Part shown: one piece after another, positions 17,354 through 26,671 of the stretch
Numbering within the stretch: the first letter of the stretch is position 1
Layout of the letters: every line of letters starts with the position of its first letter
NCBI RefSeq assembly: GCF_019972295.1
Contig: NZ_BLJA01000001.1
Coordinates: forward strand, 2,945,574 to 3,009,573
DNA: 64,000 nt
Direction of reading: 5' to 3'
Source: Geobacter sp. AOG2
GTDB lineage: Bacteria; Desulfobacterota; Desulfuromonadia; Geobacterales; Pseudopelobacteraceae
Notes under the pieces: model-generated
What the model saw: only the letters and a program-made list of their open reading frames with translations
What the model was told of the DNA's origin: nothing
Database searches by the model: none
Made by a program: the position numbers and the translations under genes

Positions 17354-17946
17354 CACTCACCTCCCCGGCGTCGGGAGAACTCTTTTCTGCGCAGTTCCCT
17401 GAACAACTCAAGCTGGGCGGGAAGACCTTCAGCCCCCAACAGATAGGTGCGCAGGCTTTTAGAGGCCCGCTTGGAGCGGTTTGCGTCATAGTCGGTATAT
17501 ACCAAGGCGCCGGAATGGCAGGCCTCCACACAGGCCGGTTTCCCGCCGACCTTGACCCGCTCGTTGCACAGATCGCACTTGTAGGCCACATCCCGGCCAT
17601 AGCAGGAACGGTGGGTCACCTTGAACGAGATGGCATCGAAGGGGCAGACCATGGCGCACATGGCGCACGCCTTGCACATGGCCGCGTCCAGCAGAATCGC
17701 GCCACTCTCGGCATCCCGGCTGATAGCGCCGGAGGGACAGGCGTTGAGGCAATCGGCCGGGTCGCAGTGACGGCACGACAGGGGGAATGACTCATGCTCG
17801 ATCCCCAACACCCGCACATTGATCTGGGTCTTCCGGTCCCCCAGGGCCGCCGGCAGGCTGCGGGCGGGGTGATGCTCCACGGCGCAGGCGGTTTCGCAGG
17901 CCTTGCAGGCCAGGCACTTCTTGTAATCGACGAATATCCGTTTCAT
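17353..17946 (-). CDS. cooF: CooF-type four-cluster ferredoxin
   Basis: A 197-residue iron-sulfur protein with four cysteine groups: CLACKACETAC at the N-terminus, CRHCDPADCLNAC, CKACAMCAMVC and CDLC...CVEAC. This is enough for four [4Fe-4S] clusters, as in CooF/HycB/DMSO-reductase-type subunits. CooF takes electrons from the CO dehydrogenase and passes them on, here most likely to the FAD oxidoreductase encoded next and overlapping by four bases. The C-terminal 40 residues are basic and free of cysteines. Confidence 0.9.
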   Translation of the reverse strand: MKRIFVDYKKCLACKACETACAVEHHPARSLPAALGDRKTQINVRVLGIEHESFPLSCRHCDPADCLNACPSGAISRDAESGAILLDAAMCKACAMCAMVCPFDAISFKVTHRSCYGRDVAYKCDLCNERVKVGGKPACVEACHSGALVYTDYDANRSKRASKSLRTYLLGAEGLPAQLELFRELRRKEFSRRRGGE

Positions 17947-18029
17947 GGCTGGTTCTCCCTGGTCCCGATAAGCGGGCAGCGTATGTTAAGGACGTTATTT
18001 GCTGCAAAAAATGTCTTCGAACGTGTTCA

Positions 18030-18911
18030 TCAATGTGCGTGGTGATGCCCGTGCACATGATTATGGTCGCTGCTACAGGTACAGGGCGGTGTGTTCAGGC
18101 GTGAGGCCAGAACGGTCACGGCGGTGGCGTAGGCGCTGTGACGATCATCCATGATCCTGGTTACATCGGGGTCAAGGGCTTGCAGTTGTACCTCGGCCGG
18201 CAACTCGATCACGGCGTCGAAGAGGGCATCCGGATTCTGGCCGCTCTCCTCTTTGAATTGCTGCAATCTGGTCGCCCCGCCTGCCGGGATCTTGTTCACC
18301 ACGAGGTAGACCAGCGGGATGCCGCTCTGGCGGGCCAGGCTGGCCGAATGGCAGGCCACGCTCAGGGCGTTGAAGGAGGTGTCGGCCACCACCAGGCATT
18401 GGCCGAAGCCCTTGGCCAGTGCGCGGCCAAAATGCTCCACCCCGGCCTGGGTGTCCAGAAGGATGGCCTCGTTGCTGCGGAGCGCCAGATGCCGGATAGT
18501 GGCGTCCAGAAGGACGTTTTCCGCGCACAGGCAGCCACCGCCTGCCTGCCGTACCGTACCCATCACCAGCAGGTTGAGGTTCTCGGCTACCTTCAGGCCG
18601 AAACGGCTCACCACGTCCTCTACGTCGGGGTTCAGCTTGAACAATGCCCCCCAGCCGCTTCTGCCGGGGCGGATGCCGGTTTTTTCCTCGATATAGTCGG
18701 CATGCCGATTGAGCGGTACGATGTGGGCGGCGGCCTCGAATCCAACTCCCAAGGCTTGGGGCAGATTCATCTGCGGATCCTCGTCCACCGCCAGGACATT
18801 GATGCCATTTTTGGCCAGCACCGTTGCCAGGCAGGAAGTGAGGGTGGTCTTGCCCACCCCCCCCTTGCCGGTGATGACTACACGAGATCCTGATGATTGC
18901 GATTGACACAT
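18030..18911 (-). CDS. cooC: CooC nickel-insertion ATPase with a His-rich tail
   Basis: A 293-residue MinD/ArsA-type P-loop ATPase. The deviant Walker A is GKGGVGKTTL, followed by LAVDEDPQMNLPQALG as in CooC. The family also conserves a CxC-type dimer-interface motif; here the only candidate is GGCLCAENV. CooC is needed for nickel insertion into the C cluster of CooS. The C-terminal 16 residues carry CTCSSDHNHVHGHHHAH, an obvious metal-binding tail not usual for CooC, recalling the separate His-rich nickel chaperone CooJ of Rhodospirillum rubrum. It follows cooS by 12 bases. Confidence 0.9.
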   Translation of the reverse strand: MCQSQSSGSRVVITGKGGVGKTTLTSCLATVLAKNGINVLAVDEDPQMNLPQALGVGFEAAAHIVPLNRHADYIEEKTGIRPGRSGWGALFKLNPDVEDVVSRFGLKVAENLNLLVMGTVRQAGGGCLCAENVLLDATIRHLALRSNEAILLDTQAGVEHFGRALAKGFGQCLVVADTSFNALSVACHSASLARQSGIPLVYLVVNKIPAGGATRLQQFKEESGQNPDALFDAVIELPAEVQLQALDPDVTRIMDDRHSAYATAVTVLASRLNTPPCTCSSDHNHVHGHHHAH

Positions 18912-18923
18912 GCGGGCCCCCTT

Positions 18924-20833
18924 TCAGATACCCAGCGCGGCGCGCCGTTCCATGATGATCTGCTCCATGCGGTCGGCAGTTTTGCTCGGGTCCTCCTCGA
19001 CGAAGAACCAGCCCCCCAGCACGTCCTTGGCATCCTCGGTGAGGATCTTGGTCACCTGCGGGCCCCCCAGGATCGGCGGCAGTGGCCACAGGTGCACCGG
19101 GATGCCGGAACCGACGAAATAGGTGCCGATGGCCACCGCTTTTTCCGTGGTCCACTCCGGAGCAGAACCGACCAGCGGCAGGTCGGAGATATCGATCTTG
19201 AGGTGGTCGGCAAGGGCGCCGGCCAGGTTGAGCATGCGGGAACAATCGACGCACGACCCCATATGCAGCACCGGCGGGATGCCCAACTGCTTGCAGACCG
19301 CCTTTAGCCCCGGGCCGGCCAGTTCCTGGGCCGGCAAATCCATCAGGCCCGCCTTGGCGGCGGCGATGGCCCAGCAGCCGGTGCCGATCACCAGGATGTC
19401 GCGTTTGATCAACTCGGTAGTCAGGGTCTTGTGGAAAAAATCCTGCTGCACCTTGACGTTGTTGCAGCCGACGATCCCCGCCACCCCCTTGATGGTGCCG
19501 TTCACGATCAGGTCGATCAGCGGTTGGGGCGTGCCGCCCAAGGCTTTGACGATCTCCTCTACCGTGAAGCCGACAATTGCGGTGGAACTGTGCTGGGGGA
19601 TGTAGACCCGCGCCTTGTTGCGGTTGGGAAAGGCGTCGATGGCGGTTTTGATGATGCGGGTGGCGATGGCGTCGGCATGCTGTTCCTCGAACTGGATGTG
19701 CAGTGCACCGGGGATTTTGGCCTGCTCGCTGGTAGTGATGAACCTGGTGTGGAAACAGGAGGAGAGGTCGGCCAGGGCCGGGTAGATACACTGCACGTCC
19801 ACCACCATGGCATCCACCGCCCCGGTCATGATCGCCAGTTCACTGTGGGATTCATTGCCCGCCATGCCGACTCCCTGGCGCAACAGCACCTCGTTGCCGG
19901 TACAGCACAACCCAACCACGTTAACCCGCTTGGCGCCCACCGCCTCGGCCGCTTTCCGGCATTCTTCCGATTGGGCCATTTCCACCACCTTGGCCGAGAG
20001 GATCGGTTCGTGGCCATGGACGATCACATTGACGCTCTCCTCTTCCAATACCCCCAAATTGGCTTTGACCGACTTGATGGTCGGCGTTCCCAGCAGGATG
20101 TCCTGCAGTTCGGTGGCGATCAGCGAACCGCCCCAGCCGTCGGACAGGGAGCAGCGCACCGATTGGGCCACCATGGAGAGCGGGTCGTGGTCGCATCCGA
20201 AGTGGGTACGGTGCAGGATATCCACCGCTTCGCGGTCGACGGCCCGCGGCAGGAAACCGGTTTTGGCGCCCGTGGATTCGTAGAGCGATTCTTCCAGATC
20301 TTTCAAGCGCTGGAAACGTTTCTTCGGCATGTACTTTTCCATGAAGACGATCGGCTCTTCGCCCTGGTTGCCGAAACAGTCGAGGGCCATGGCCGCCACC
20401 TCGGCCGCCACATCCGGCAGCGAACGGCCGCTGGTGGCGATGTCGAGCCGCCCGGCCACGGCCAGGAGTTTCTCCGGGTCGCTGATGCCATAATCGGTAT
20501 TGCTGCCATCGGCCACGGCCTTGAGCAGCAAGGCAACCTTGCGGCCGTGGTCTGAGTGGGAGGAAGAGCCGACGGCAGCCATGCGGGCCAGGTTGCGGGC
20601 TACGATGGTGTCGGCACGCCATGGGTAGGTCCTTCTCCGAAGGGATCGATCCGGCAGGGCCCCATGGAGCAAATCCGGCAGCAGGTTCCCAGTTGGCCGT
20701 AGCTGCATTGGGGTTGTTGCTTTTCATAACGTTCCCAGATGGTGGCGTACCCTTCCCGGTCGGCGATCCGCAGCATCTCCACGGCCGCCGGATCGACGCT
20801 TCGCTTGTCATGACCATTGTGTGCCACGTCCAT
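18924..20833 (-). pseudogene. cooS: cooS, Ni-Fe-S carbon monoxide dehydrogenase, frameshifted
   Basis: Together two frames encode a CooS-type CO dehydrogenase of about 630 residues. The first 77 codons, from the ATG after AGGGGG, hold the D- and B-cluster cysteines CSYG...GTCCRIC...GPC and then run to a stop at 20600 after THGV. The rest continues in another frame from ADTIVARNLARM to the normal end, with C-cluster residues visible (VGLCCTGNE, VVDVQCIYP, GIVGCNNVK, VIGTGCWA, MGSCVDCSR). From family spacing about 13 bases are missing near 20615/20616. The loss shifts the frame and removes the cysteine of the usual HGVCGA(T/D)AD segment, a B-cluster ligand. Unless this is a sequencing error, no intact enzyme can be made. 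Confidence 0.85.
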
Positions 20834-20974
20834 ACATCCCCCTTAGAAAAAGCATTCTGATCAAGTATTTGCGCTCAGAATACGCCAGTCGTCGGGAGGC
20901 GAAACAGCGGGATCTTGCCGGAGGTATTCCGGGCTTGTGAAAGGCAGGAAACAGAGGGTGAATGGTAAACCAAC

Positions 20975-21676
20975 CTATTTGAGGCCGATCTCCACCAGGA
21001 AGTCTTGCAGCTTGTCGCGGCTGACCGGCAGGCGCACTTCGCCCGACCCCACCTCGACGGAGCATTCATGGCGCTCGCGGTGTACCTTGCGAACCTTGGC
21101 GATATTGACCAGGTAGCTGCGATGGATACGGAAGAACATCTCGCCGGAAAGGCGTTTTTCGATGGCGCCCAGGGACATGTCGCAGTGATACTCGCCCGAT
21201 TCCGTGCAGATCGAGGCATAGATGTTGTCCGCCTTGAGGAAGACAATCTCCTCCGGTTTCAGGAGGTGGATCTCTCCCCGCAGGGTTACCGGCAGCCTGA
21301 TCAGCTTTCGCTCGGCCAGGATAAGGGGGGTGATGTCATAAAACAGGGCGCAGATCTTATCGTCGGCAGGCTCCCGCTCAGCGAGGGAAAAGAGTTTGAC
21401 CACCAGGTAGCGGTCCTGACCCTCGGTGGAGATGATTTTCAGGGAGAGCGGGATATGCCGTCGGGCCTGATGGGCCAGACGCAATGTTTCGGCCACCTTT
21501 GTACGAACGTCCTCACGGTGCAGGCCGAGCAGGTCTCCCTCGAAGAGCCGCTCCCGGGGAACGTTCCCGAAAATCAGAAAGATCATGCTGCTGATGGAGG
21601 AAACGGTCAGGTCGCCGTTGAGGACTACAACGCCCGGTTCCATCTGCTCGATCATGCTGATGAGGGTGCGGCTCAT
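20975..21676 (-). CDS. RcoM-like PAS-LytTR transcriptional regulator
   Basis: A 233-residue protein with an N-terminal PAS domain (about residues 5-120) and a C-terminal LytTR DNA-binding domain (about 130-230; EIVFLKADNIYASICT, FFRIHRSYLVNIAKVRKV). PAS-LytTR fused in one chain and located directly upstream of cooS is the layout of RcoM, the heme-based CO sensor that activates CO oxidation genes. His53 (GLHREDVRTKV) is a good candidate for the proximal heme ligand. No methionine occurs between residue 32 and the LytTR domain, so the distal Met ligand of Burkholderia RcoM may be absent; Cys109 is the only PAS cysteine. GGAGA precedes the ATG. Confidence 0.75.
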   Translation of the reverse strand: MSRTLISMIEQMEPGVVVLNGDLTVSSISSMIFLIFGNVPRERLFEGDLLGLHREDVRTKVAETLRLAHQARRHIPLSLKIISTEGQDRYLVVKLFSLAEREPADDKICALFYDITPLILAERKLIRLPVTLRGEIHLLKPEEIVFLKADNIYASICTESGEYHCDMSLGAIEKRLSGEMFFRIHRSYLVNIAKVRKVHRERHECSVEVGSGEVRLPVSRDKLQDFLVEIGLK

Positions 21677-21699
21677 GGATGCAATTCTCCTTTTACAGG

Positions 21700-21835
21700 C
21701 TGTTGTAAAGCTATTGCGGAGAGCCGTCTGCGGCGTTGTGCGGTACTCGCGACGTAGGCCTGGCTACTTGTTTTATGCCTCGGCCGCTCCGTTTCGGGCG
21801 CCTGGCGTCCGGCCCACCTCCGGACGTTTCTCAAC
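21700..21835. repeat. Possible dispersed-repeat remnant with inverted repeat
   Basis: Between xerC and rcoM lies GC-rich non-coding DNA containing a perfect GTCCGG / CCGGAC inverted repeat (near 21809-21827). A short open stretch on the minus strand (VGRTPGARNGAAEA) looks like a relic of a widespread repeat family rather than a gene. No second copy was noticed in this window, so the call rests on appearance only. Confidence 0.25.
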
Positions 21836-21842
21836 AAACTGT

Positions 21843-22751
21843 TTATGCCGGGTTCTTTGCCTTGGGATGTGCCTTGTCGTAGACTTCCATCAGGCGGTCG
21901 ATTCCGACGTGGGTGTATTTCTGGGTGGTGGAGAGGGATGCATGGCCCAAAAGCTCCTGGATCGACCTGAGGTCGGCCCCTCCCTCCAGCATGTGGGTGG
22001 CGAAGGTGTGCCGCAGGGTGTGGGGCGAGATATGCTTGAAGGCGGCGACCCTCAGAACGTGGGCATCCACGATGCGCGCCACGCTCCGGCGGTTGATGCG
22101 CTGGCCGCGGGTATTGAGGAAGAGCGCTCCGCTCCCGGCCGGTTCCCCGCGCTGGGCCAGATATTCCCGAACGGCAAGGGTTGCGCGGCTTCCCACCGGT
22201 ACGATGCGCTCCTTGCCCCCCTTACCCATCACCCGCACCATGCCGCCGGCCAGATCGATATCGCCGATGTCCAGGCCGGTCAGCTCGGAAACGCGCAAAC
22301 CGCTGGAATAGAGCAGCTCCAGGACGGCCCGATCCCGAAGGACGTACTTTTCGTCTGCCGTAGGCGCTTCCATCAGGGCGGTGGCCTGATCGATATCCAG
22401 GTGGAAGGGCAGACGTTGCTCCCTCTTGGGCGTGGCGGTCAATTCCGCCGGGTTTTTGTCGATTTCACCCCGACGCAGCAGGAAGCGGAAAAAAGTCCGC
22501 ACAGCGGCAAGCTTCCGGCCGATGGAACTCTTCTTGGCTGTTTTGCCGAGCTGGGCCAGGTAGCGCCGCAGCAGCAGATGATCCACTTCCCCGGCGGAGA
22601 CGCTATCGCCCCGTTCCTTGGCCGCAAAGGCCGCCAACTGTTCCAGATCGCGACGATAGGCTGAAAGGGTATGGGGCGAAACGTTGCGCTCCGTCTCCAG
22701 GTAGGTGCAAAAGGCGGCTATCTGTCCGGCAAAGGGTCTCACGATGCTCAT
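21843..22751 (-). CDS. xerC: Tyrosine recombinase XerC/XerD type
   Basis: A 302-residue site-specific recombinase. An N-terminal SAM-like core-binding domain ([23 protein letters not shown]) is followed by the catalytic domain, with Arg in [12 protein letters not shown], Lys in [23 protein letters not shown], the second His in [16 protein letters not shown] and the Tyr nucleophile in the same stretch. Length and lack of extra domains fit the chromosomal dimer-resolution enzymes, not a phage integrase. Its start overlaps the stop of the upstream lipoprotein gene (ATGA). Confidence 0.88.
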   Translation of the reverse strand: MSIVRPFAGQIAAFCTYLETERNVSPHTLSAYRRDLEQLAAFAAKERGDSVSAGEVDHLLLRRYLAQLGKTAKKSSIGRKLAAVRTFFRFLLRRGEIDKNPAELTATPKREQRLPFHLDIDQATALMEAPTADEKYVLRDRAVLELLYSSGLRVSELTGLDIGDIDLAGGMVRVMGKGGKERIVPVGSRATLAVREYLAQRGEPAGSGALFLNTRGQRINRRSVARIVDAHVLRVAAFKHISPHTLRHTFATHMLEGGADLRSIQELLGHASLSTTQKYTHVGIDRLMEVYDKAHPKAKNPA

Positions 22752-23170
22752 TCGAAGGGGGGCAGGCCGCTCTTTATCTTCCAGCTCTTATGTTCGTCGA
22801 TGTCGCGATAGACCCAATCCTGATGGTAGCTCTGGGTCTTGATGCGGTTGGAGGGAAGAACGTAATAGTCGAACTCGGCCATGACCTCGCCGGTCCCCTT
22901 GTCCGGCAGGCATTCGGAGGTCAGGATGCGGAAATCGGTGATGGTGACCTCACGCTTTTTGATGTCGGCGGCGGCTTTCATGAACCCGTCGCGCAACTCC
23001 GGTTCCACATAGATCATGCCGGCTCCCTCGATCTCATGCCAGCGCAGCAACTTGTTGTAGGCTTTCGTGCTTTTTTCGAACTCATCGCGGATGGTCGAAT
23101 TCGGTACGCTGCATGCCGCCGTCATCAGGCAGCACATCAGGAGGAAGCCCCCTATGATCGTTCGTGTCAT
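22748..23170 (-). CDS. Small lipoprotein, hypothetical
   Basis: A 140-residue protein with a signal peptide and lipobox (LMTAAC, Cys about residue 20). The mature part is polar with alternating strands and has the end [12 protein letters not shown]; no family is recognised. It overlaps the methyltransferase/MTHFR gene upstream and xerC downstream by four bases each, so the three are transcribed together. Outer-membrane or periplasmic anchoring is expected. Confidence 0.7.
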   Translation of the reverse strand: MTRTIIGGFLLMCCLMTAACSVPNSTIRDEFEKSTKAYNKLLRWHEIEGAGMIYVEPELRDGFMKAAADIKKREVTITDFRILTSECLPDKGTGEVMAEFDYYVLPSNRIKTQSYHQDWVYRDIDEHKSWKIKSGLPPFE

Positions 23171-24996
23171 CGCTGTTCCCTTTCCCGTGCATGGATGTGA
23201 TCGATCAATTCAAGGGCCAGTTCGCACTTGCCGAAGGGTGGGATCAGGTAGTAGCCTCCGGCGGCGGTGAAGGTGGCGTCGATGAATTCCTTGGCAATGG
23301 CCAGCCCTTCCCGTGCACCGGCCTCCTTTTCCAGCCCCTTCATGCGGGCGCGGATCGCGTCCGGCACGGTGATGCCCGGCACCTCGTTGTGCAGATACTC
23401 GGCATTGCGTTCGCTGACGAGCGGCATGACCCCCGGCAGGAGCGGGATGCCGCAATCGCGGGTCTGTTCAAGCGCCTCGAGGAACAGGGCAGGGTCGTAG
23501 ACCGGCTGGGTCTGGGCAAAGCGGGCGCCGTTTGCCACCTTCTTGCGCAGCCGTTCGGCCTGGACCGCCATGTTCTTGGTGTTGGGATTGAAGGCTGCCC
23601 CGATGGTGAAGCCGGTCCCGCCGCCAATGGGATTGCCGATGGCGTTCACGCCGCGGTTCATGTCGGACAGCAGCTTGATCAGGGTGAAAGAGTGCAGGTC
23701 GAAGACCGAGGTGGCGCCGGCATGGTCCCCCATGGCGGCCGGGTCGCCGGTCACCGCCAGGATTGTGCGCAAGCCCAGGAGGCTGGCGCCCATCATGTCG
23801 GATTGCATCCCGATCAGGTTGCGGTCCCGGCCGGTGACGTGGATGATGACTTCGATGCCGACCTCGCGCCGTATGATACTGCCCAGGGCGATGTTCCCCA
23901 TACGGGGGCGGGCCAGCGGGTTTTCGGCTAGGTTGATGGCATCGACCCCGGCCTCCTTAAGGCGTCTGCTGTTCTCCACGATCCGGCGACAGTCCATCCC
24001 CTTGGGTGGGTCCAACTCGACGGTGATGACCTTGCGGGTTCCCCACGGGTCCAGGAATGATGCTCCGCCGGGCCGGGCGCCTTCCTGCGGCCCGGCGGAG
24101 GCGCGGGAAGCGGCGGGAGTGCGCGGGGCAGGCGCCCGGCCCGCCAGGGTGCGGGCGAGGGAGGCGATGTGTTCCGGTGTGGTCCCGCAGCAGCCGCCGA
24201 TCAGGTTGGCCCCGGCGGCGGCCATCTCTTCAGCCATGGCGGCGAAATAATCGGGGGTGGCGCGGTAGATGTAGCGCCCCTCGTGGTACTCGGGAAAGCC
24301 GCTGTTGGCATAGGCGGAGATCGGTTTTGCGGTCAGGGCCGCCAACCGGCGCACGACCTTGACCAGTTCCAGGGGACCGGCGCCGCAGTTGGCGCCCAGC
24401 ATATCCGCTCCGGCCGCTTCCACGGCGGTACAGAAGGACTCTACCGTCGTGCCGTCTCCGCTCCGCCCCCCCTCCATGAAGGCCATGGAGGAGCAGACCG
24501 GCAGGCCGGTTTCACGGGCCGCCCGCGTCGCGGCGACCAACTGTTCCAGCGAGGCAAAGGTCTCCAGCAGGAGCAGGTCCACCCCCCCCTCGGCCAGAGC
24601 GGCGCACTGCATCCGGAAATGGTCTTCCATGACGTCGGCGGTCAACACCTGCTCTTCGCCCTTCATGCGCACCAGGGGGCCCACCGAGCCGGCCACCAGC
24701 ACGGTCTTCCCTGCCGCCTCGCGGGCGATGCGGGCTCCGGCCCGGTTGATCTCGCCGACCTTGTGCCCCAATCCGATGGCCGACAGTTTGGTGTAGTTGG
24801 CGCCGAAGGTATTGGTCTCGATCACCTGGGCCCCGGCGGCGGCGTATTCGCGAGCCAACTCCAGGACCAGCGCCGGGCGCACAAGGTTCAAGTGCTCGAA
24901 ATTGCTGTCGAGCCCGATCCCCTTTGCGTAGAGCATGGTGCCGACGGCCCCGTCTCCGGTAAGGATCTCGGTTTTCAGTCTGTCGAGGATATTCAT
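23167..24996 (-). CDS. Bifunctional homocysteine S-methyltransferase / 5,10-methylenetetrahydrofolate reductase
   Basis: A 609-residue fusion. The N-terminal half (about 1-285) is a homocysteine methyltransferase barrel with the zinc cysteines in GANCGAG and GGCCGTTPEHI. After a Pro/Ala-rich linker (about 288-310), the C-terminal half is a MetF-like flavin domain (TVELDPPKGMDCRRI; ILAVTGDP; FTIGAAFNPN; FAQTQPVYD). Together they would reduce methylene-THF and methylate homocysteine, as in YitJ-type proteins. No cobalamin-binding domain is present in the chain. It is the first gene of the minus-strand operon with a lipoprotein and xerC. Confidence 0.9.
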   Translation of the reverse strand: MNILDRLKTEILTGDGAVGTMLYAKGIGLDSNFEHLNLVRPALVLELAREYAAAGAQVIETNTFGANYTKLSAIGLGHKVGEINRAGARIAREAAGKTVLVAGSVGPLVRMKGEEQVLTADVMEDHFRMQCAALAEGGVDLLLLETFASLEQLVAATRAARETGLPVCSSMAFMEGGRSGDGTTVESFCTAVEAAGADMLGANCGAGPLELVKVVRRLAALTAKPISAYANSGFPEYHEGRYIYRATPDYFAAMAEEMAAAGANLIGGCCGTTPEHIASLARTLAGRAPAPRTPAASRASAGPQEGARPGGASFLDPWGTRKVITVELDPPKGMDCRRIVENSRRLKEAGVDAINLAENPLARPRMGNIALGSIIRREVGIEVIIHVTGRDRNLIGMQSDMMGASLLGLRTILAVTGDPAAMGDHAGATSVFDLHSFTLIKLLSDMNRGVNAIGNPIGGGTGFTIGAAFNPNTKNMAVQAERLRKKVANGARFAQTQPVYDPALFLEALEQTRDCGIPLLPGVMPLVSERNAEYLHNEVPGITVPDAIRARMKGLEKEAGAREGLAIAKEFIDATFTAAGGYYLIPPFGKCELALELIDHIHAREREQR

Positions 24997-25122
24997 GGCC
25001 GGCTTTTCTGGGCTGCGCAGGCTGATATGTATCTGCTGTTGCCCGAATCGTTATAAAAGAGTAGTATATAAATTTTGAATGCGAATCTGTGACGTTACCC
25101 GGTTCAGGAACGGAGTTTCTTC

Positions 25123-25758
25123 ATGCATACCGTAATCCAGTGGCTTCTCGATACCATCGGCTCCATGGGCTATCCCGGCATCTTTCTGCTGATGGCCATG
25201 GAAAGTTCGGTGATTCCGGTGCCGAGCGAACTGGTCATGCCGCCGGCCGGCTACCTGGCTTTCCAGGGGAGCATGAACCTGGGGGTTGCCATTCTGTGCG
25301 GTACCTTGGGAAGCCTTGTGGGCGCCTATGCCAATTATCTGGTTTCCCATTACCTGGGACGGCCGCTGGTCGTCAAATATGGCAAATACGTTCTGATTAC
25401 GCCGGAGAAGTTTGAAAAGGTGGAACGGTTCTTTTTGCGGCACGGCGAGATATCGACCTTCATCGGCCGGCTTTTGCCGGTGGTCCGGCACCTGATTTCC
25501 ATTCCGGCCGGATTGTCCGGCATGAACCATCTCAAGTTCTCGTTCTACACCCTGGCGGGGGCGGGCGTCTGGTGCAGCATACTGGCCGGCATCGGCTATT
25601 TCATCGGCGAGAACCAACAGTTGATCTTGCAGTATTCCCACAAGGCCCTGGCCTGGGTCGTGCTGGCGAGTGCCGTCATAATCGCCATCTATATCAAGGT
25701 GCAGCGCCGTCGGCAGAACGATAGCCGCACGCCTATTAAAGCGCAAAGAGCCGCATAA
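25123..25758 (+). CDS. DedA-family membrane protein
   Basis: A 211-residue inner-membrane protein with the DedA/SNARE-associated (VTT) fold. Landmarks are ESSVIPVPSELVMPPAGYLA, GTLGSLVGAYANYLVSHYLGRP and FIGRLLPVVRHLISIPAGLSGM, the last containing the conserved FxGRxxPxxR motif. DedA proteins act as undecaprenyl-phosphate or phospholipid flippases. The tail is short and basic. A PgeF gene follows after 27 bases and is probably co-transcribed. Confidence 0.88.
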   Translation: MHTVIQWLLDTIGSMGYPGIFLLMAMESSVIPVPSELVMPPAGYLAFQGSMNLGVAILCGTLGSLVGAYANYLVSHYLGRPLVVKYGKYVLITPEKFEKVERFFLRHGEISTFIGRLLPVVRHLISIPAGLSGMNHLKFSFYTLAGAGVWCSILAGIGYFIGENQQLILQYSHKALAWVVLASAVIIAIYIKVQRRRQNDSRTPIKAQRAA

Positions 25759-25785
25759 CGCAAAAGGATTTTTGGAGGAGTCAGC

Positions 25786-26583
25786 ATGCAGATGAAGCGC
25801 TCGGGGCGCATCCATTACCTGGCCGTCGATTTCGATGGCGCGGACCGGTCCGTCCAGGGCTTTACCACCCGGCACGAAGGGGTGTCGCGTCCCCCATACA
25901 ACTCGCTCAATCTGGGGCTTAACACCCTGGATCAGGGATTTAACGTCGAGGGGAACCGCAGCCTCCTCGCGCGCGCCTTCGGCGTCAATCAGGAGGCCCT
26001 GGTCAGCGTGCGGCAGGTGCACGGCAGCGACATCCTGGTAATCGACGAACCCAACGAGGATTACAGCCATTTTTCCAGTGTTGAGAGCGACGCCATCATA
26101 ACCAACCAGCCCGGCGTCATGATCGGCATCTGCGTGGCGGACTGCCTGCCGATCCTGCTCTGCGACCCGGCGCGGGGCGTGGTGGCCGCAGTCCATGCCG
26201 GCTGGCAGGGAACCGCCGCCAAGGTGGTTGCCAAAACAGTCGCCGGGATGAAATCGCTCTTCGGCTGCGAGCCAAAGGAGTTGCAGGCCGCCATCGGACC
26301 CGGTATCGGAAAGTGTTGCTATGAAGTCGATGCTCCGGTCCGGCAGGCCTTTCTCCAGAACGGGTTGCCCTGGGAATCGTTTACGGAAGCTCACGGCGAG
26401 GGCAAGTGGCGGCTCGACATGGCCGCCGCCAACCGGGACCTGCTGCTGACCGCCGGCGTGCCGGCCTCCGCGATACAGGTTTCCGACCTGTGCGTCTGCT
26501 GCCGGAAGGACCTGTTCTTCTCCTATCGGAGGGATAACGGCGATACCGGCCGGCAGATGGGCTTCATCATGCTGAAACCGTAG
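25786..26583 (+). CDS. pgeF: Peptidoglycan editing factor PgeF (YfiH/laccase-domain family)
   Basis: A 265-residue protein of the multicopper-polyphenol-oxidase-like family. The metal-site residues are visible in VRQVHGSD, VADCLPILLCDP, AAVHAGWQGTAAKVV and AIGPGIGKCCYEVD, with a final DLCVCCRKDLFFSYRRD segment. In E. coli the homologue removes wrong amino acids from UDP-MurNAc precursors; other members act on purine nucleosides. GGAGGAG stands well placed before the ATG. Confidence 0.88.
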   Translation: MQMKRSGRIHYLAVDFDGADRSVQGFTTRHEGVSRPPYNSLNLGLNTLDQGFNVEGNRSLLARAFGVNQEALVSVRQVHGSDILVIDEPNEDYSHFSSVESDAIITNQPGVMIGICVADCLPILLCDPARGVVAAVHAGWQGTAAKVVAKTVAGMKSLFGCEPKELQAAIGPGIGKCCYEVDAPVRQAFLQNGLPWESFTEAHGEGKWRLDMAAANRDLLLTAGVPASAIQVSDLCVCCRKDLFFSYRRDNGDTGRQMGFIMLKP

Positions 26584-26671
26584 GTGCTTGAACCAAGTGG
26601 CTACGACGATCATAAGGGAAACACCCGCCATGCAGGCGGCGAAGACCGTGCAGGCACAAAGGAGATCATGG

